From Chromera velia (taxonomy: Eukaryota; Sar; Chromeraceae): a stretch of 52,920 nt of DNA. The stretch covers positions 5,673 through 58,592 of the forward strand of contig JAHBMJ010002129.1 in NCBI GenBank assembly GCA_018398765.1, in the 5' to 3' direction. The translations under genes and the position numbers were made by a program. The notes under the pieces are model-generated. The model did not search any database. It worked only from the letters and a program-made list of their open reading frames with translations, and was not told where the DNA came from. Positions 23,184 to 35,177 of this stretch are shown piece by piece; the first letter of the stretch is position 1; each line of letters begins with the position of its first letter.

Positions 23184-24087
23184 CACCCGAACTGACAGAC
23201 ATTCAGACGGGGAGGCAAACGGAAAAATGTTTTCTGTAGTCCCTATTGCAGTTGAGTGAGTGCTTGCATGTACAATTTTGCGCAGTGAGATAGTGAATGA
23301 AAAAAACATTTTCTTGCTCGATCGAGCCGCAGTTTCCGGAGGTTAATTACCCAAACCTTCGTGTCAACCCTCCCTCGTCTCCCTTCCTCTTTCCCGCCTC
23401 TCTTGAATTATTTTCGCCTGAGTGTGCAGCATTTTAAATCAGGCTGCGCAAAAAAATGGTCATTTTTCTTAGCCCCTCTCTGTGCTGCAGCTTCGTTGCA
23501 CGAAGTGGAACGTAGTTTTCTGAGAAATAGAACAAGAATCTTTAGAATCTAGCTTCTTGTTCATGTTCACACATTCGCAAGTGAGGCTTCAAATGACGGC
23601 GAATGAGATGGCATCGTGATCCAATTGGTTACTCCCACGGTGAATTTCAACGGAGAATCAATACAAGGTTGTGAAGAGTCTCAACTAAACAGTCACTGAG
23701 AAAAACTTGGAAAGTCTCATTCTGAACTTGAGCACCAACTAAGTGAATGACTGCATACTATTAAATACTAAATGAAGAAAGTTTTCAGGAAACCCGGTCT
23801 TTCTGACAGGACAAAAAGAAGGGCATACACTAACATACACAAAGAATATAACTTAGGAACACAACAGATTATAACAAATCTTTCCTTGATTCGCCCGTTT
23901 AACGGACTATAATGGACTATAATGGACTATCAGAAAGAGAATCTGATATAATCTGATTTACGATGTTTGTTATAGCTAAAGTAAGGCAAAACATAGTAGA
24001 GCATACTAAAAGTAAGGATAGGGGGATCGTATAAGTTAAGTGTTGAATAATGTTGAACCTCTATAGCTTATCAGTTTCTCTTTTCTG
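23184..24087. other. Intergenic DNA without a supported gene
   Basis: The first 100-200 bp are likely 3' UTR. From 23560 the sequence is AT-richer, with no ORF of note and short repeats such as ACTATAATGGACTATAATGG near 23907. Confidence 0.5.
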
Positions 24088-24322
24088 CACCCCCTTTGAC
24101 ACTCCAGTAAACTTGAAATGCCATGCCGTAAGCGCGGCCAGACTTGAAACGTCTACGCCGTAGACGCGGTTTGACTTAAAGGTAGCGTGCCAAAGGCGCA
24201 GCCAAAATGAAGTACACTTAAAATTTTTTGTGGAAGGCGCAGACAGTCTTGAAAGAACCGTGCCGCAGGCACGGCCAGCATTGAAAAATCTATTTCAAGA
24301 CAGACTGGAGTGTTAAGGGGTT
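24088..24322. mobile_element. MITE family 2, copy 1
   Basis: About 235 bp matching 27804-28046. Inverted ends read ACCCCCTTTGACACTCCAGT on the left and AACCCCTTAACACTCCAGT on the right (inward). The interior holds GC-rich hairpin-like blocks such as GCCGTAGACGCGG and GCCGTGCCGCAGGC. No clear target duplication flanks this copy. Confidence 0.75.
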
Positions 24323-26922
24323 ACACCGTCCTAGGGCTTGGAAAAGGTGTACCTCAGAAAAGGTGCAAACCAAGAAGTTGCACCAGATGCACCTGTTTTG
24401 CACCAGATGCACCTGATGCACCTGTTTTGCACCTGATTGAATGGAATTGGGTGAAAAGTGTCAGTATTATGGCCATGCAAAGCGCTGCGGCCCCGCCTTT
24501 GTGGCTCTCCGCGGCCCCATGCAAACGCGTACGTGTTGCCGGGCCGCGGTCCGCGGAACAAATCCGATCAGCCGATTTTTGAGATGGACCTTGGCGCGAC
24601 AGAGGTCACTGAACGCATGCACGTTCGACAACGCATGTGCTGCATGAAATCAAGTCCATTGGAACATGAGAACCTCTTCTCTTTGCAGCATGAGAACTGT
24701 TGTATGGGCTGCCCTATGTAACAGAAACGACTGCATGTACACGCATAGCAACGAGGAGCGCACGAGGGTAAAAGGACCAGAACAACAGGTTTGAGTCAAG
24801 AAGCTGAGTAAGCAGACTGAGTCCGTTTACATAGCAATGACACAATGCTAAACGGTTTGCCGGGAGGAAAACAGCTTTCTCAACCTTTATTAGCAATCTG
24901 AGGATGAATGCTAACGCAGTGCTGTGCGCAGATTCTTTTTTATATGAAGAAGAGAAGCAGAAACGGCACACCCATAGGAACACGCATACGTGAAGATACG
25001 TTGACACTCTCCCTCTCGGTTGTAGGTAAGGACTTTTAAAACCTGGTGCCGGGTGCTCTTTACGATTGGCGGGCTCAATCTATCTTGGTCAGTAAGAGTG
25101 CACTTGGTTTGATCATTCACTTTGCTGCTTTGCCTTAGAGAATGGAACCATTCGTCACTTCCGTCTGCTGATGGCTCGTCAAGTTTGCATGCTCACATAC
25201 AGATCTGTATCTGACTTTCTGTCATGCCACGGCTTCTTGTTGCATTTGGTACTTCCAGATGGTTTGAAGTCCGTCTGTAGAGGGAATTGCAGCTTTCCTA
25301 GGGGCGTTCACCCCTTCGTTCGCGAGTCGTCAGTCATACCGGTCCCGTATACCGGTCACTGCAGTTAATCACTTTTTAATTTCACAAACTGGGGCCCTGT
25401 CCAGATAGAGGGTTTCAAACAAATGCCAACAAACAAAAGAGAAGTTGTTAAAGAGCAGAGAGAACCTTCTTTTGGATCTGAAGATGGAGAAAATACTTGT
25501 ACTAGCCATGTAGATCCTTGCAGGTGGCTCAGGAGGGTATGGGAAGACAAGCCAGTCTCGATGGACATCATGAATTAAGCCGGGTCAGTCAAAAGAAGAG
25601 GGTCTGGGGTTCGGAATCGCACCTGTCCGACTCTGTCCATATTTCTCTCATTCTTCAAAGCCAAACCCAAATTAAAAGCCAACTTGAAAGCCAAGCCTCC
25701 CCTTCGCTCCAACCAGCCCGCATCAAACCAGAGGAGTTTCTAGCTTAAGGGAAGAAGACGATATACTGAGGTCGACTTTCAAGTCGGACTTCGAGTGAGA
25801 GGAAGTCTATAAGGAGCCTGCTCTCTCCTCTTCTTTCTCCTCTTCTTCTTTCTCTTCTTGCTCTTTTTTGTTCTCCGTTGTCGTTTTGGGGGGGGATAAG
25901 CTAGGGGATGAGTGAAGAAGAGAGCTAGGGTATGACGCTGAGCCTTAAGATCAGGCCCTCGCTTGCCCTTGCTCAGAGAAGAAATGCAAATTTAAAAAAC
26001 CCTCTTTTGTTTCATTCTTTCTTCTTTTTCTTTTTCATGAAAATGCACCATTTATGGTTGTTTTCTTCATGAGTTTGCTCCAAAGGGGCATCATGCAGTT
26101 TGAAGGTTTTATGGACCGTAGGGACAGAACTGGACTACAGTGCAGCACACAACCGGCGCCAAACATATTCAAACATTGAACAGGTGAAAAACGTTGCTTA
26201 AATTGAGAAAAGAGACTCAGAAAGAGACCGAAGTCATGAGACAGTCAGGGACATATAGTCTTTATTTATCATATTTTTTATTTTTGCTTTTTATCGCCCG
26301 TTATCGCCTTTTCACTGATATTTCTAGTGACATTTTAAGTTGTTTTGCATAGTAAAAATCAGTGTAGTAAATCTCTATCATAAAAAGCTTTTAGGCCTTG
26401 ATTGAGGCGCTTTTTGGCCGTTAGAAACACTAGAAATCAACCTTAGAAACCTAGCTTTTATACGGTACATGGTGCACCTTATTTTGCACCTGTTTTACAC
26501 TTGATTTAAGGTGCAAACTTGTTTTTGCACCAGCACCAGCACCTTATGCACCTTTTTTCAGCCTTACACCGTCTAGATAAGGGTTACGATGGGGGTCTAT
26601 AAGGGGTTTACGGATTACGGCTTTTTTCGTTACGGTTTTTCTATATAACTTGATTAAGGATTTTTTCATGCATGCCGCGTCCCCATATATGAGAGCCGTA
26701 TAACTAGGCGCCTTCAGCGCCAATTTTTTAGTACGGAAAACCCGTAATTCAGGCATTGTGGGGCCAACAGAGGGCCCCAGCATAGAAATCTCGCGCGGTT
26801 CTTCGTACTTCTATACGATGCAACACCGTTTCTCTTCTATATCTGCTTTCTCTTCTTTAATATTTCCAGACAATGTTTGGTATATGTGTGTGTGTATATG
26901 TATATGTGTATGTGTGTGTGTA

Positions 26923-26953
<31 letters not shown>

Positions 26954-27034
26954 ATGTGTGTCTGTATGTGTGTGTATGTATATATGTATGTGTGTGTATG
27001 TATATGTGTGTGTGTGTATGTGTATGTGTATGTA

Positions 27035-27072
<38 letters not shown>

Positions 27073-27803
27073 ACTCTGTATGTCTGTGTGTGCTATGAAC
27101 TGTACCGTCTCTTTACAAACTGTAGAAAGCGAGCTGTTTCTGCAGGGTTAGTAGCTAGATCAGGGGGGGCATCTTCGAGTTCGTTTTTCTTAAATCAGCC
27201 CTCTACCGCCAAGGCAAAGGCGAAGGGCAAAGGAAGGCCAAAAGGCAAGGCAAAAGCCAAAGCCAGCAGTTAAAAAGACCACAAGAGAAAGGGGGGGGAT
27301 GGAAAGGGCTTGCAGGATCGATCTTTTGTATTGTTTTGTCAAACTTTTAAATGTAAAGGTAGCTAATAGTATAAACGTCAAAAAGCAACTCTTAAATAGA
27401 TTGAATTCAGTCTTTTTCCTCGTATTTGATATCCGGAACTGAATAATCGTATATCAGGCTATTATCAGTGGGTTGCGTTACTATTTTTCCGTAAATTACC
27501 ATTTTAAACCTTCAGTTACTAAAAAACCGTAACTCAGTGGCCTGACGGCCGCCTTATTACTATACTTTAGTGATTACTCTTATATGGACAGTCTACAAGG
27601 GTTTTTTTTCTGCCAGGGCGCTGTTCCACCCCATTTTTCATAGGATAGGATAGGATTTTATATTCCGGGAATCCCTGCAGCACGGGGGAGGCCTGCGCAT
27701 CGTATTGGTATAACATTAAGTCGATTTGTGGAGAAAAAAAAAATGTGATGAGTGTGAGTCGCCTCCTCTGTACTCTTCTGCTTTCTGTGATTTGCAGTAT
27801 TTG
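24323..27803. other. 3.5-kb stretch without a supported gene
   Basis: Contains GCACCAGATGCACCTG-type short repeats at 24360-24435 and related GCACC repeats at 26468-26555, a GT/TATG microsatellite, and AT-rich DNA (25980-26870, 27290-27800). A short Lys/Ala/Gly-rich frame near 27121-27273 ends in a stop and could be a terminal exon, but nothing supports it. No other coding signal was seen. Confidence 0.5.
26882..27075 (+). repeat. GT/TATG microsatellite
   Basis: Interrupted (GT)n with TATG units over about 190 bp. The Cys/Val/Tyr-rich ORFs across it are repeat artefacts. Confidence 0.95.
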
Positions 27804-28046
27804 AACCCCCCTGACTCTTTAGTAAACTTGAAACGCCGTGCCACAGGCGCGCGGCCAGACTTGAAACGCCTGTACCATAGGCACGGCTTAACTAAGTCTT
27901 GAAGGTAGCATGCCGAAGGCGCGACTAAAATGAAGTACACTTGAATTTTTTTGTAGAAGGCGTAGACAGTCTTGAAAGAACCGTGCGGCAGGCGCAGCCA
28001 GCATTAAAAAATCCATTTCAAGACAGACTGGAGTGTTAGGGGGGTT
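27804..28046. mobile_element. MITE family 2, copy 2, with 8-bp target-site duplication
   Basis: 243-bp partner of 24088-24322. Ends are AACCCCCCTGACTCTTTAGT (left) and AACCCCCCTAACACTCCAGT (right, inward). Perfect 8-bp direct repeats AGTATTTG flank it at 27796-27803 and 28047-28054, proving insertion. Eight bp fits hAT-type integration, although the AACCC end is not a typical hAT end. Confidence 0.85.
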
Positions 28047-28496
28047 AGTATTTGTATGTCTCAGATCGACTGGGAATGTGTTATATCTGGCTAGGCCCAT
28101 GCATGCGGCGCCGCACCGTGCTGCATCACATTTGTATAGCCTATGCACGCATCAGTAACTTACCTCTAACCTATATCATTTTCCGTAATTTCGCCAATAT
28201 CCATGTAAACGCCCCCAAAATGAGTACAAAACCTTTTAAATGACGCTTGTGGGGCACGTACATAATCGATTCTATACATGTGATACTCGGTGATGCTATC
28301 TTTCCGGGGCCACCATGCATGCAGCTAATTCCAAGTCCAACTTACATATACATGCATGCAGTTCAAGTTCAATTACTTCTGTTTTCAGGTTATACAGACT
28401 TCAACTGCTCTCGATCCATCAATCAAATTTCCTTCTTCTGCACTTCGAACCTGATTCGACTTAAAGGTCCCAACCATCGACAGTTGAGAAGCCACA

Positions 28497-31400
28497 ATGC
28501 TATGTTTTATGCCCAGAGACGTTTCCCTGCGCAAAACACTCGCACAAAAAGAGCAGAGAAGCGAACCGAGTTTGGATGAGAAAGAAAAGCTGTGTCTTCT
28601 CCAGTGCAGTAAACACTTCCATCCCTTCTACATAAGAAGAAGAAAGGCCGGGCGTCTACTTTCAACCGACGACGACGAACAACTTTCTCTTCTTCTAAAA
28701 ACTGAGCAAGAGCAAAGGTCCCAACGACAAATGGCAAATCAAGATCAGATATGTCTCTCAGGTAACCACAAAAACGCATAACTCAGTTAAGTATGCATCA
28801 GTTCAATGTCTACACACGACACTTTTCCAGATGCTTACAGAGCTCGCCATCGAGAACATGCCCGGAACCGAAAGTCAGGCGCAGAACCATCGAGACCTCC
28901 AGAGATCCCTGACCATGTCCCCGAGTTTGACCGAAGACCAATGGCATCAGATTCTGTTGTTGGCATGAATGAAAGCGTACCTGGTGGACTCAGGTTTAAT
29001 ATCTGTTTACGGATACCCAGAGACGGAAGTTGTTTATTTGTAGCCATAGCGAAAGCTCTTGGTATGATCTCTCCTGCTGAACTCAGACGGATGGTTATAA
29101 ATCATCTCCAACGGTCTAGAGAAATGAAAACCTTATTAAGAGAGGCCGGACACTTGGACGTCAGCGCCTATCCTCAAAGCATGGCTGACCAAAAAAGAGT
29201 GAGTGGGGGAGGGAATGGAGGGGAGGTGAGGGCAGGGGGTGAATGAAAATCGAATTGGAAGGGAACACTTTTTATCTGTGTCAGTATATATTAATATATA
29301 CGTGTGCACGCCGCCTAGAAGCGCACCGGCACCTGCAAGAACACGCAAGGCCGCATGCTCTACCAGCGCTCCCACGCTGCCGAAAAGCGCACCGGCACCT
29401 GCAAGAACACGCGAGGCCGCATGCTCCACCAGCGCTCCCACGCTGCCGAGAAGTACATCGGCACGTGCAAAAACACGTGATAACGCATGCCGCACCAGCA
29501 CCCCCACGCCGTCCAGAAGTGCACTGGCACCTGCAAAAACACGTGAGGCCGCATGCTCCACCAGCGCTTCCATGCTGCCGAAAAGCGTACCGGCACCTGC
29601 AAGAACATGCGAGGCCGCATGCTCCACCAGCGCTTCCACGCTGTCGAAAAGCGCACCGGCACCTGCAAAAACACGCGAGAACACATGCCGTACCAGCGCT
29701 TCCATGCCGTCCAGAAGCGCACCAGCACCTGCAAAAACATGTGAGGCCGCATGCTCCACTAGCGCTTCCATGCTGCCAAGAAGCGCTCCGGCACCTGCAA
29801 GAACACGCGAGGCCGCATGCTCCACCAGCGCTCCCACGCTGCCGAGAAGCGCACCGGCACCTGTAAAAACATACGAGAACGCATGCTGCACCAGCGCTCC
29901 CACGCCGTCCAGAAGTGTACTGGTGCTTGTTAAAACATGCGAGGATGCATGTCGCATCAGTGCTTTCACGCCGTCTAGAAGTGCACCGGCCAGCTGCCGA
30001 AGCAGAGGAAGAGAGACGGAGGGGGAAGAGTAGGAAGGCGGTCCTGCCTGAAGAGGGGGGGGAACTTGACAACTTGTGGGGGCGGCCTCGTACCTGTTGT
30101 ACGGGGCGACGCCAGCATTGACGTTCACCATGAGGAGCCTTTTCTCTGCCCTAGCAGCAACGATGACCGTGTAACAGAAGTTAATGGTACTGGTAACGTA
30201 GTCACAGACCTCTTTGTTCTCTCTCGCCTTTCTTCGCGGCAGCAGCAAAAAGAGAGGTCTGCACACCTCTCTCCACCGGCGTCCCGATTGCTTCGTGTGC
30301 GGCCTGGGGGGCCCGGCTGTTCTTTGAGGGCAATTATTGCCAATTAAGCCATATCAGGCTTCGAAAAACTCTTATGGAGTCTTCCCTCTCTTCCTCAGTC
30401 TCTTTCCCACCTGTATGCATGTAGAGAGCAGATCGAAGAAGAAAGAAGACAAGAAAAAACAGGTCTGCCCTGACTCTGACAGAATTTCTGACTCCGAAAA
30501 TTTATATTTTTTTTTGTTTTAAAATAACACTTTCACATCATCTGAATATATTTTTCTCGATTCTCTTGTTGTTAACTTTTTATATTTTTAAATAAGGGAG
30601 TGAGAATTGAGGTTGCAATAATTAAATGGCGTGCTATGTAGGGTGGCGGTACTGCGGCGGCAGGCATGCCGCCGGTATAAGCGCAGCGCCGGTGTGGTCG
30701 CGCGCAGCTCTACGCGTTGGTTGACGCACGCATCCGGTTTTTATTTATGACCCGATTACTCTGCGAGCACGCGTGCTTACATGATCGAAAATTTGAAAAT
30801 TTGGTATAGAGCTGATCGAGTATACACCTGAGAAAAAGAAGAAGCCCTTTGCCCAGCTTTCATTCAGAACACTCTGCTATCACTGCCTGTCAGTTGTGTG
30901 ATACTCCAAGTCTAGCATTAAGTGTCTGTAGACTAACTATTCAGCAATTGATTATACTAGTCTGACAGTAACCCCAACAAACTCTAATTATACAAGCCTA
31001 ACATCTAAGGAACTAGCTAGGGAAGCTAGTGTGAACCTTTGGGGCAAGTTTCGCAAAAAATTGAAAAAAAAAGTAAATCTGAAGAAAAATTTTCGTTTAT
31101 ATTTCTAGTTGTCTGTAGATTTTGTTTTAAGCTTTTATTTATATTTAAAAACAGCCTTTAAAGAGTAAAAATAAATTAATAAGACTGTGTAACTCAATTA
31201 ATTATTTATATTAAATATTTTTTTTTTTGGAGTCGGAAATTCCGTCGGAGTCAGGGTGGTCCTGTTTTTTCTTAGACATGAGAAGTGAGAGAAGAAGAGA
31301 TGAGGGGAGAGAGGGAAAAAGACACATGCACTTAATTAATTAGCCAGGCAAATTCCTGGAAATCATCGTTCATTCCATCGCGTGATCGATAAAGGGACTC

Positions 31401-32170
31401 TCCTACAAAATTTGCATGCATGGTTTTTTGAGTCTTCAATAAGAGTCCCTCACGCCGGCTCGAGAATTGTTTTTCCTAAACACGTGCGTCGCTTCCATAG
31501 ATAGAAAGGAAGAAAAAAGGTGAGAGAAAACAAACTTATGCAGAGAATAAGCAAGGAGGAACAGAAGAGAAAAAGGAAAGGGAAAGGAAGAAAACAGAAG
31601 AAAAGAATGTAAAGACGCATGCATGTGCAGCTTCGCTTATCAGCTCATGCAGTCAGTCGATGGAGGAACAGAATTAAGGGCTTTGATCCTACCCTCGCAG
31701 TCTATCTCTTTTCGCTCTCTGCACGTCTCCTCTCTCTGCCTTCTCTCCGATACCTTTCCTCTATCTCTCCATGCCTCTAACCCAACCGCGACCACTTGAT
31801 CCCTTTCTCCTTGTATGCTTCACCCAATCACTTTTCCACTTTCTAACCAGAAGATAGTCTCTCGTGACATTACTAATTTCGTTTAATAGACTTAATTCCT
31901 CTGGATGAAACCTCTTTTTCAGTATGAAGGAAGAGAACAAGATGTGTGGAGAGCAGTTCTATCTTCAGCCCTGCCAGAAGCCGTAGCAGAGAGAAACAAA
32001 CAACTGATTCCCGCACACACGTTACGCAAAAGTGGCGCGCGGTAATTGGAGGGCTGCATACCCCCATACCGCAGCTAGCTAGGTCGAAATGAAGAAGAGA
32101 AGACCTACCAACCCAGAGAGGGACTCCTTTCATCTGCCAAGAAGTTGTCAAGCTCCCCCCCATGAGATGA
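28497..32170 (+). CDS. OTU-domain cysteine protease-like protein, 3' end uncertain
   Basis: OTU proteins cleave ubiquitin or ubiquitin-like conjugates. Exons: 28497-28761, 28831-29198 and 31923-32041, with phases 1, 0 and 2; a possible short last exon at 32119-32170 ends in TGA. The second exon carries IPRDGSCLFVAIAKALG, with the catalytic Asp and Cys of the D-G-x-C motif, after a charged N-terminal region. The third exon (GREQDVWRAVLSS, PEAVAERNKQLIPAHTLRK) continues as OTU helices. The putative last exon (GTPFICQEVVKL) resembles the G-W-G region that follows. The catalytic His was not found, so either further exons are missing or the copy is truncated. The third intron-exon junction spans 2.7 kb packed with repeats. 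The ATG at 28497 is the first in frame; the start may lie upstream. Confidence 0.6.
29317..29976. repeat. Ten 66-bp tandem repeat units inside the OTU intron
   Basis: Ten consecutive units of exactly 66 bp (22 codons) with scattered substitutions and no indels; a partial eleventh starts at 29977. Because the length is a multiple of three and stops are absent, long ORFs run across it on both strands. The minus frame is open from 30266 to 29136 and repeats ALVEHAASRVLAGAGALLGS. The plus frame repeats SAPAPARTREAACSTSAPTL. Which strand, if either, is translated is unknown. Confidence 0.95.
30451..31273. mobile_element. 823-bp element with about 60-bp inverted ends, inside the OTU intron
   Basis: The left end AAGAAAAAACAGG...CCCTGACTCTGACAGAA is matched inward on the right by AAGAAAAAACAGG...CCCTGACTCCGACGGAA. 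AGAC flanks both ends (30447-30450 and 31274-31277), a candidate 4-bp target duplication. The interior is AT-rich apart from a GC-rich patch (30640-30780) and has no transposase ORF. Confidence 0.75.
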
Positions 32171-32825
32171 AGACACCAAGGAAAGGCTTCAGAAAGGAGT
32201 GGAGTAACAAAAAGTCCCCCCATAGTAGATTGAGACCAACGACGACGAAACGTAGGCACAGAGAGAGTTAAAGAAAGAAAAATAGATAGACAGTACCTGA
32301 TGTCAGACTCTCCTCCACACAACTAGAATCTACAAAGACCTGAAAGTGAGCAGACAGATTTCATTTGGCAAATACGATAGATAAAAAAAGACAGAAAGAC
32401 AATGACAGAGACGGGTCACACCAAAAAGAATAGAGCAAGGAAAAAAGACATAAACGAAAAAACAAGAAAGAAAAAAAATGAGGAAAGAAACAGGGAAGGA
32501 AGCAGAGAAGCAAACAAGGAAAAGAAAACGATGGAAACAGCAGCCTCAGAGAAGAGAAGCATGCATACAGGAAAAAAATAACAAAGAAAGAAGTGATTCA
32601 TATCCCCTCCAGCACCACCATCATCGCGGAACATCGATTATGCAATACAGAGCTCAGACAGGCAGAGGGGTACGCGGGGGGAGGGATAAAATAAATTCAG
32701 TTCCTCTGACCTGCCACTCATATCGTTTTGTCGCCATGTTTCTGGAGAGAAGCCAGACCATTGCCTCCACAACTACAATTCCACTGGCCTTGATGCGTAG
32801 CAGTCTGAATTTCATCGTACCCGAA

Positions 32826-34106
32826 TCATCCCGAATCATTCCTCAACTCTTGTAGGTTTGAGATCTTCATGGCAACTGACTGAGTCAGTGTGATTAGGCC
32901 TATCGTCTCCTCAAACGATGGTGCCTTTTTTTTCCCCCCACTTTCCGGTTTCCCCTCAGGCTTCACTCCATGGGCAGACTTGTTTCGGTATATTCCTCCG
33001 TACACCTCGCCCAGCCAATATTCAATCAGGCAGTCAATACAGAAGCCAAGAGTGGATTCCTGTTTGTGTCCTTTCTCATGATAAAACCTCAAAAACTCGT
33101 TTCTGTAGTGGTGATCATTCCCCCCCTCCTTCCTTGCTCCTACTCGTGAGATAATGTATTTCAGACTTTTGTACAGGTCAGTAGGGGGGACGCGTGATGG
33201 ATCCTCTCTAAAAATTCTCCAACAATGAGAGAATAGACAAAGTCAGCTACTACCATCTGCACTGACCCACAAAATTCCTCTTCCTGCAAAATCTTTTCTA
33301 AGACGGACACAGAGAGTTTAACCCGCTGGAGAACAAAAAAGTGAGACATTTCTCTCAGTCTCTCCCTAGAAATCCAGATACCTACGATCAAATTACCTCT
33401 TCTTTCTACTTTTGTTGCTGATTCCATGTCGCCAGGAGTGAGTTTCTCTTCCCGGAGCGCTGTCCTTTTCCATCCCTCCTTCACCGCACAAAAAGGCGCA
33501 ACCGCGAGGATACGCCCAGTGAAACCTTCCTGCAAAACATAGACCAGCCGAGCAAGGTACTTCCCCTCGTTTGACCCAACTTCGGAAACCTCACGCACGT
33601 TGAGGGGGTAAGTAAGGTAGAACTTGTTGGATCCCTTTTTGAGGGGAAGAGAGGGTGCTGTGTCTGCCCACGCCTTGAGCTTCGACTCGGGACCAATCCA
33701 CATTGGCTTGACAGCCAGAATAGGTGCATACCTAAGGGACCCCCCTCCCTCACCGGAATTATTCCTTTCCATCCCCTTCCCCTGTCTATCTAGAAACACC
33801 AACTCTGGATCGTTGGAGTTTCACCAGATGCGCTTAGAAAACTTAACGTGGGTCTACATGTATCTCTAGCCTTAAAATCGAGGCTGTGACGGTGGTCTTT
33901 TCCAGTGGCATGTCCGCCCCCCCCCCTTCCTTCTCGCTTGGCATCCAATTGATATTGATCTCAAGAGAGGCTGATTCTTTTGGGTGGTAACTTCCTCCCT
34001 CCGACCGACGGCCAGACAGCAAAACGACAGGAAGACGCCCCCCTGGGGGGTCACACATCTCATGCTTGAGCCTCGCCTCTGTTCCAGCACCAGTCCTGAC
34101 TGACAC
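32826..34106 (-). CDS. Unknown spliced gene
   Basis: Three open blocks on the minus strand look exonic: about 34106-33848, 33804-33167 and 33095-32826 (stop TGA). The first join is phase-consistent (C|GTTAAG donor to a CCAG acceptor). The second (AAA|GTCTGA to an ACGAG acceptor) is weak and may be wrong. The middle block is the most protein-like, for example RYAPILAVKPMWIGPESKLK, NEGKYLARLVYVLQEGFTGR and GNLIVGIWISRERLREMSHF. I do not recognise a family or catalytic motif. The 5' end is undefined: the first block could extend upstream to an acceptor near 34120-34135. It converges on the OTU gene. Confidence 0.5.
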
Positions 34107-34642
34107 ACTGCAGGCATCGACCTTCGAAATAAACTGAAAGACGGGGGAGTCTCCCTACAACTCCATCTCTGAGAAAGAAACCTAGGAAAGAAACAGGAGG
34201 CGGAGAGATTCACGTGTGTATAAGGAGGGCAGAACTTGAAGCATATGCTTTTGAGTGTCCTCTTCCTTGTCTCCTGTGCCAACATACAAACAACAGGTCG
34301 AAAAACCAAACAACAGAATTGTAGATCGAGGAAAGATACAGATTCGTCTCTGAAACAACACCGAGCCTGTTTGTTGATGAACCTGTCCATTTCGATCCGT
34401 CCATCCGTTCACTTATTCATGGAGTGAATGAGTGAGTCAATGAATAGTCAAGGGAGTGCATTAGTGAGCGAGCGAGCCACTAAAGAAGAACAGAAACGAA
34501 AGAAAAGAATTGTGGTTCCGTAGATTCTCTGACTCAAGAAAGACATAGAAAGACATCGTAAGATTCTCGGGCGCGGTCCCCGGCTGGCTGAGAGCGGCCG
34601 GGCAGCTAGGGCACGCCTGCAATCGCCTGCATGCAAGGATCT

Positions 34643-35177
34643 TCTACTATACTTAATACGGCAAGCCTTTTTTTTTTAGCCACACGCGCCTGCATGCCTT
34701 TTTTTAGACACACGCGCGGGGGGGCGCGGGGGCCCCAGAAAGCCACCGCCAAAAATGGTTCCGCAAGCGAAAAAAGCACGCCGTCTATGGAAAGACCACC
34801 GCTAAAAATGGTTCCGCAAGCGAAAAATTAACCAAACACTACGGGTGAGTGCCTTGCGCACACCGTGCCATATATGACTCGCGCCCGCGAAAAAGGTGAG
34901 TGCCTTGGAATTGAAATTATCTGGCTGGGAACATTTGACGGGCTATAAATGTTTGACAGGCCAGGAATTTTTGGTGAGCCTGCCAGCCGAGCTTACTAAC
35001 CAGCCTGCGCCAGGCTATTTTAATAGGCCATGTACACGCTATTTTGACGGGACTAACGGCCAGTATACTGGGACGTGCTATGCATCCACGAACCCTTAAG
35101 AAATTTTTTGACAGGCCAGGGATATTTGACAGGTCTGGTAATCTTTACCGGCTTACTTTTTTAACAGGCCAGGCTAG
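34643..35177 (+). mobile_element. Helitron-like unit 1
   Basis: Begins TCTACTATACTTAA and ends GGCCAGGCTAG, followed by T, as Helitron termini (5'-TC, 3'-CTRR before T) require. 535 bp, non-coding, with GCGCGGGGGGGCGCGGGGGC tracts, two copies of an AAATGGTTCCGCAAGCGAAA block and several ATTTGACGGGCCA-like units. The 3' end abuts the 5' end of unit 2 without a gap. A convincing subterminal hairpin was not identified. Confidence 0.5.

Noticed and set aside
25560-25630. Possible tRNA T-arm (GGGGTTCGGAATC)
   Set aside because: No matching acceptor stem, D arm or anticodon arm around it.
27121-27273. Lys/Ala/Gly-rich terminal frame (PSTAKAKAKGKGRPKG)
   Set aside because: Low complexity, no upstream exon to join, adjacent to a GT microsatellite.
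29239-30033. 264-codon plus-strand Ala/Pro/Thr/Arg-rich ORF
   Set aside because: A product of the 66-bp satellite, open in several frames at once. It lies in an intron of the OTU gene model.
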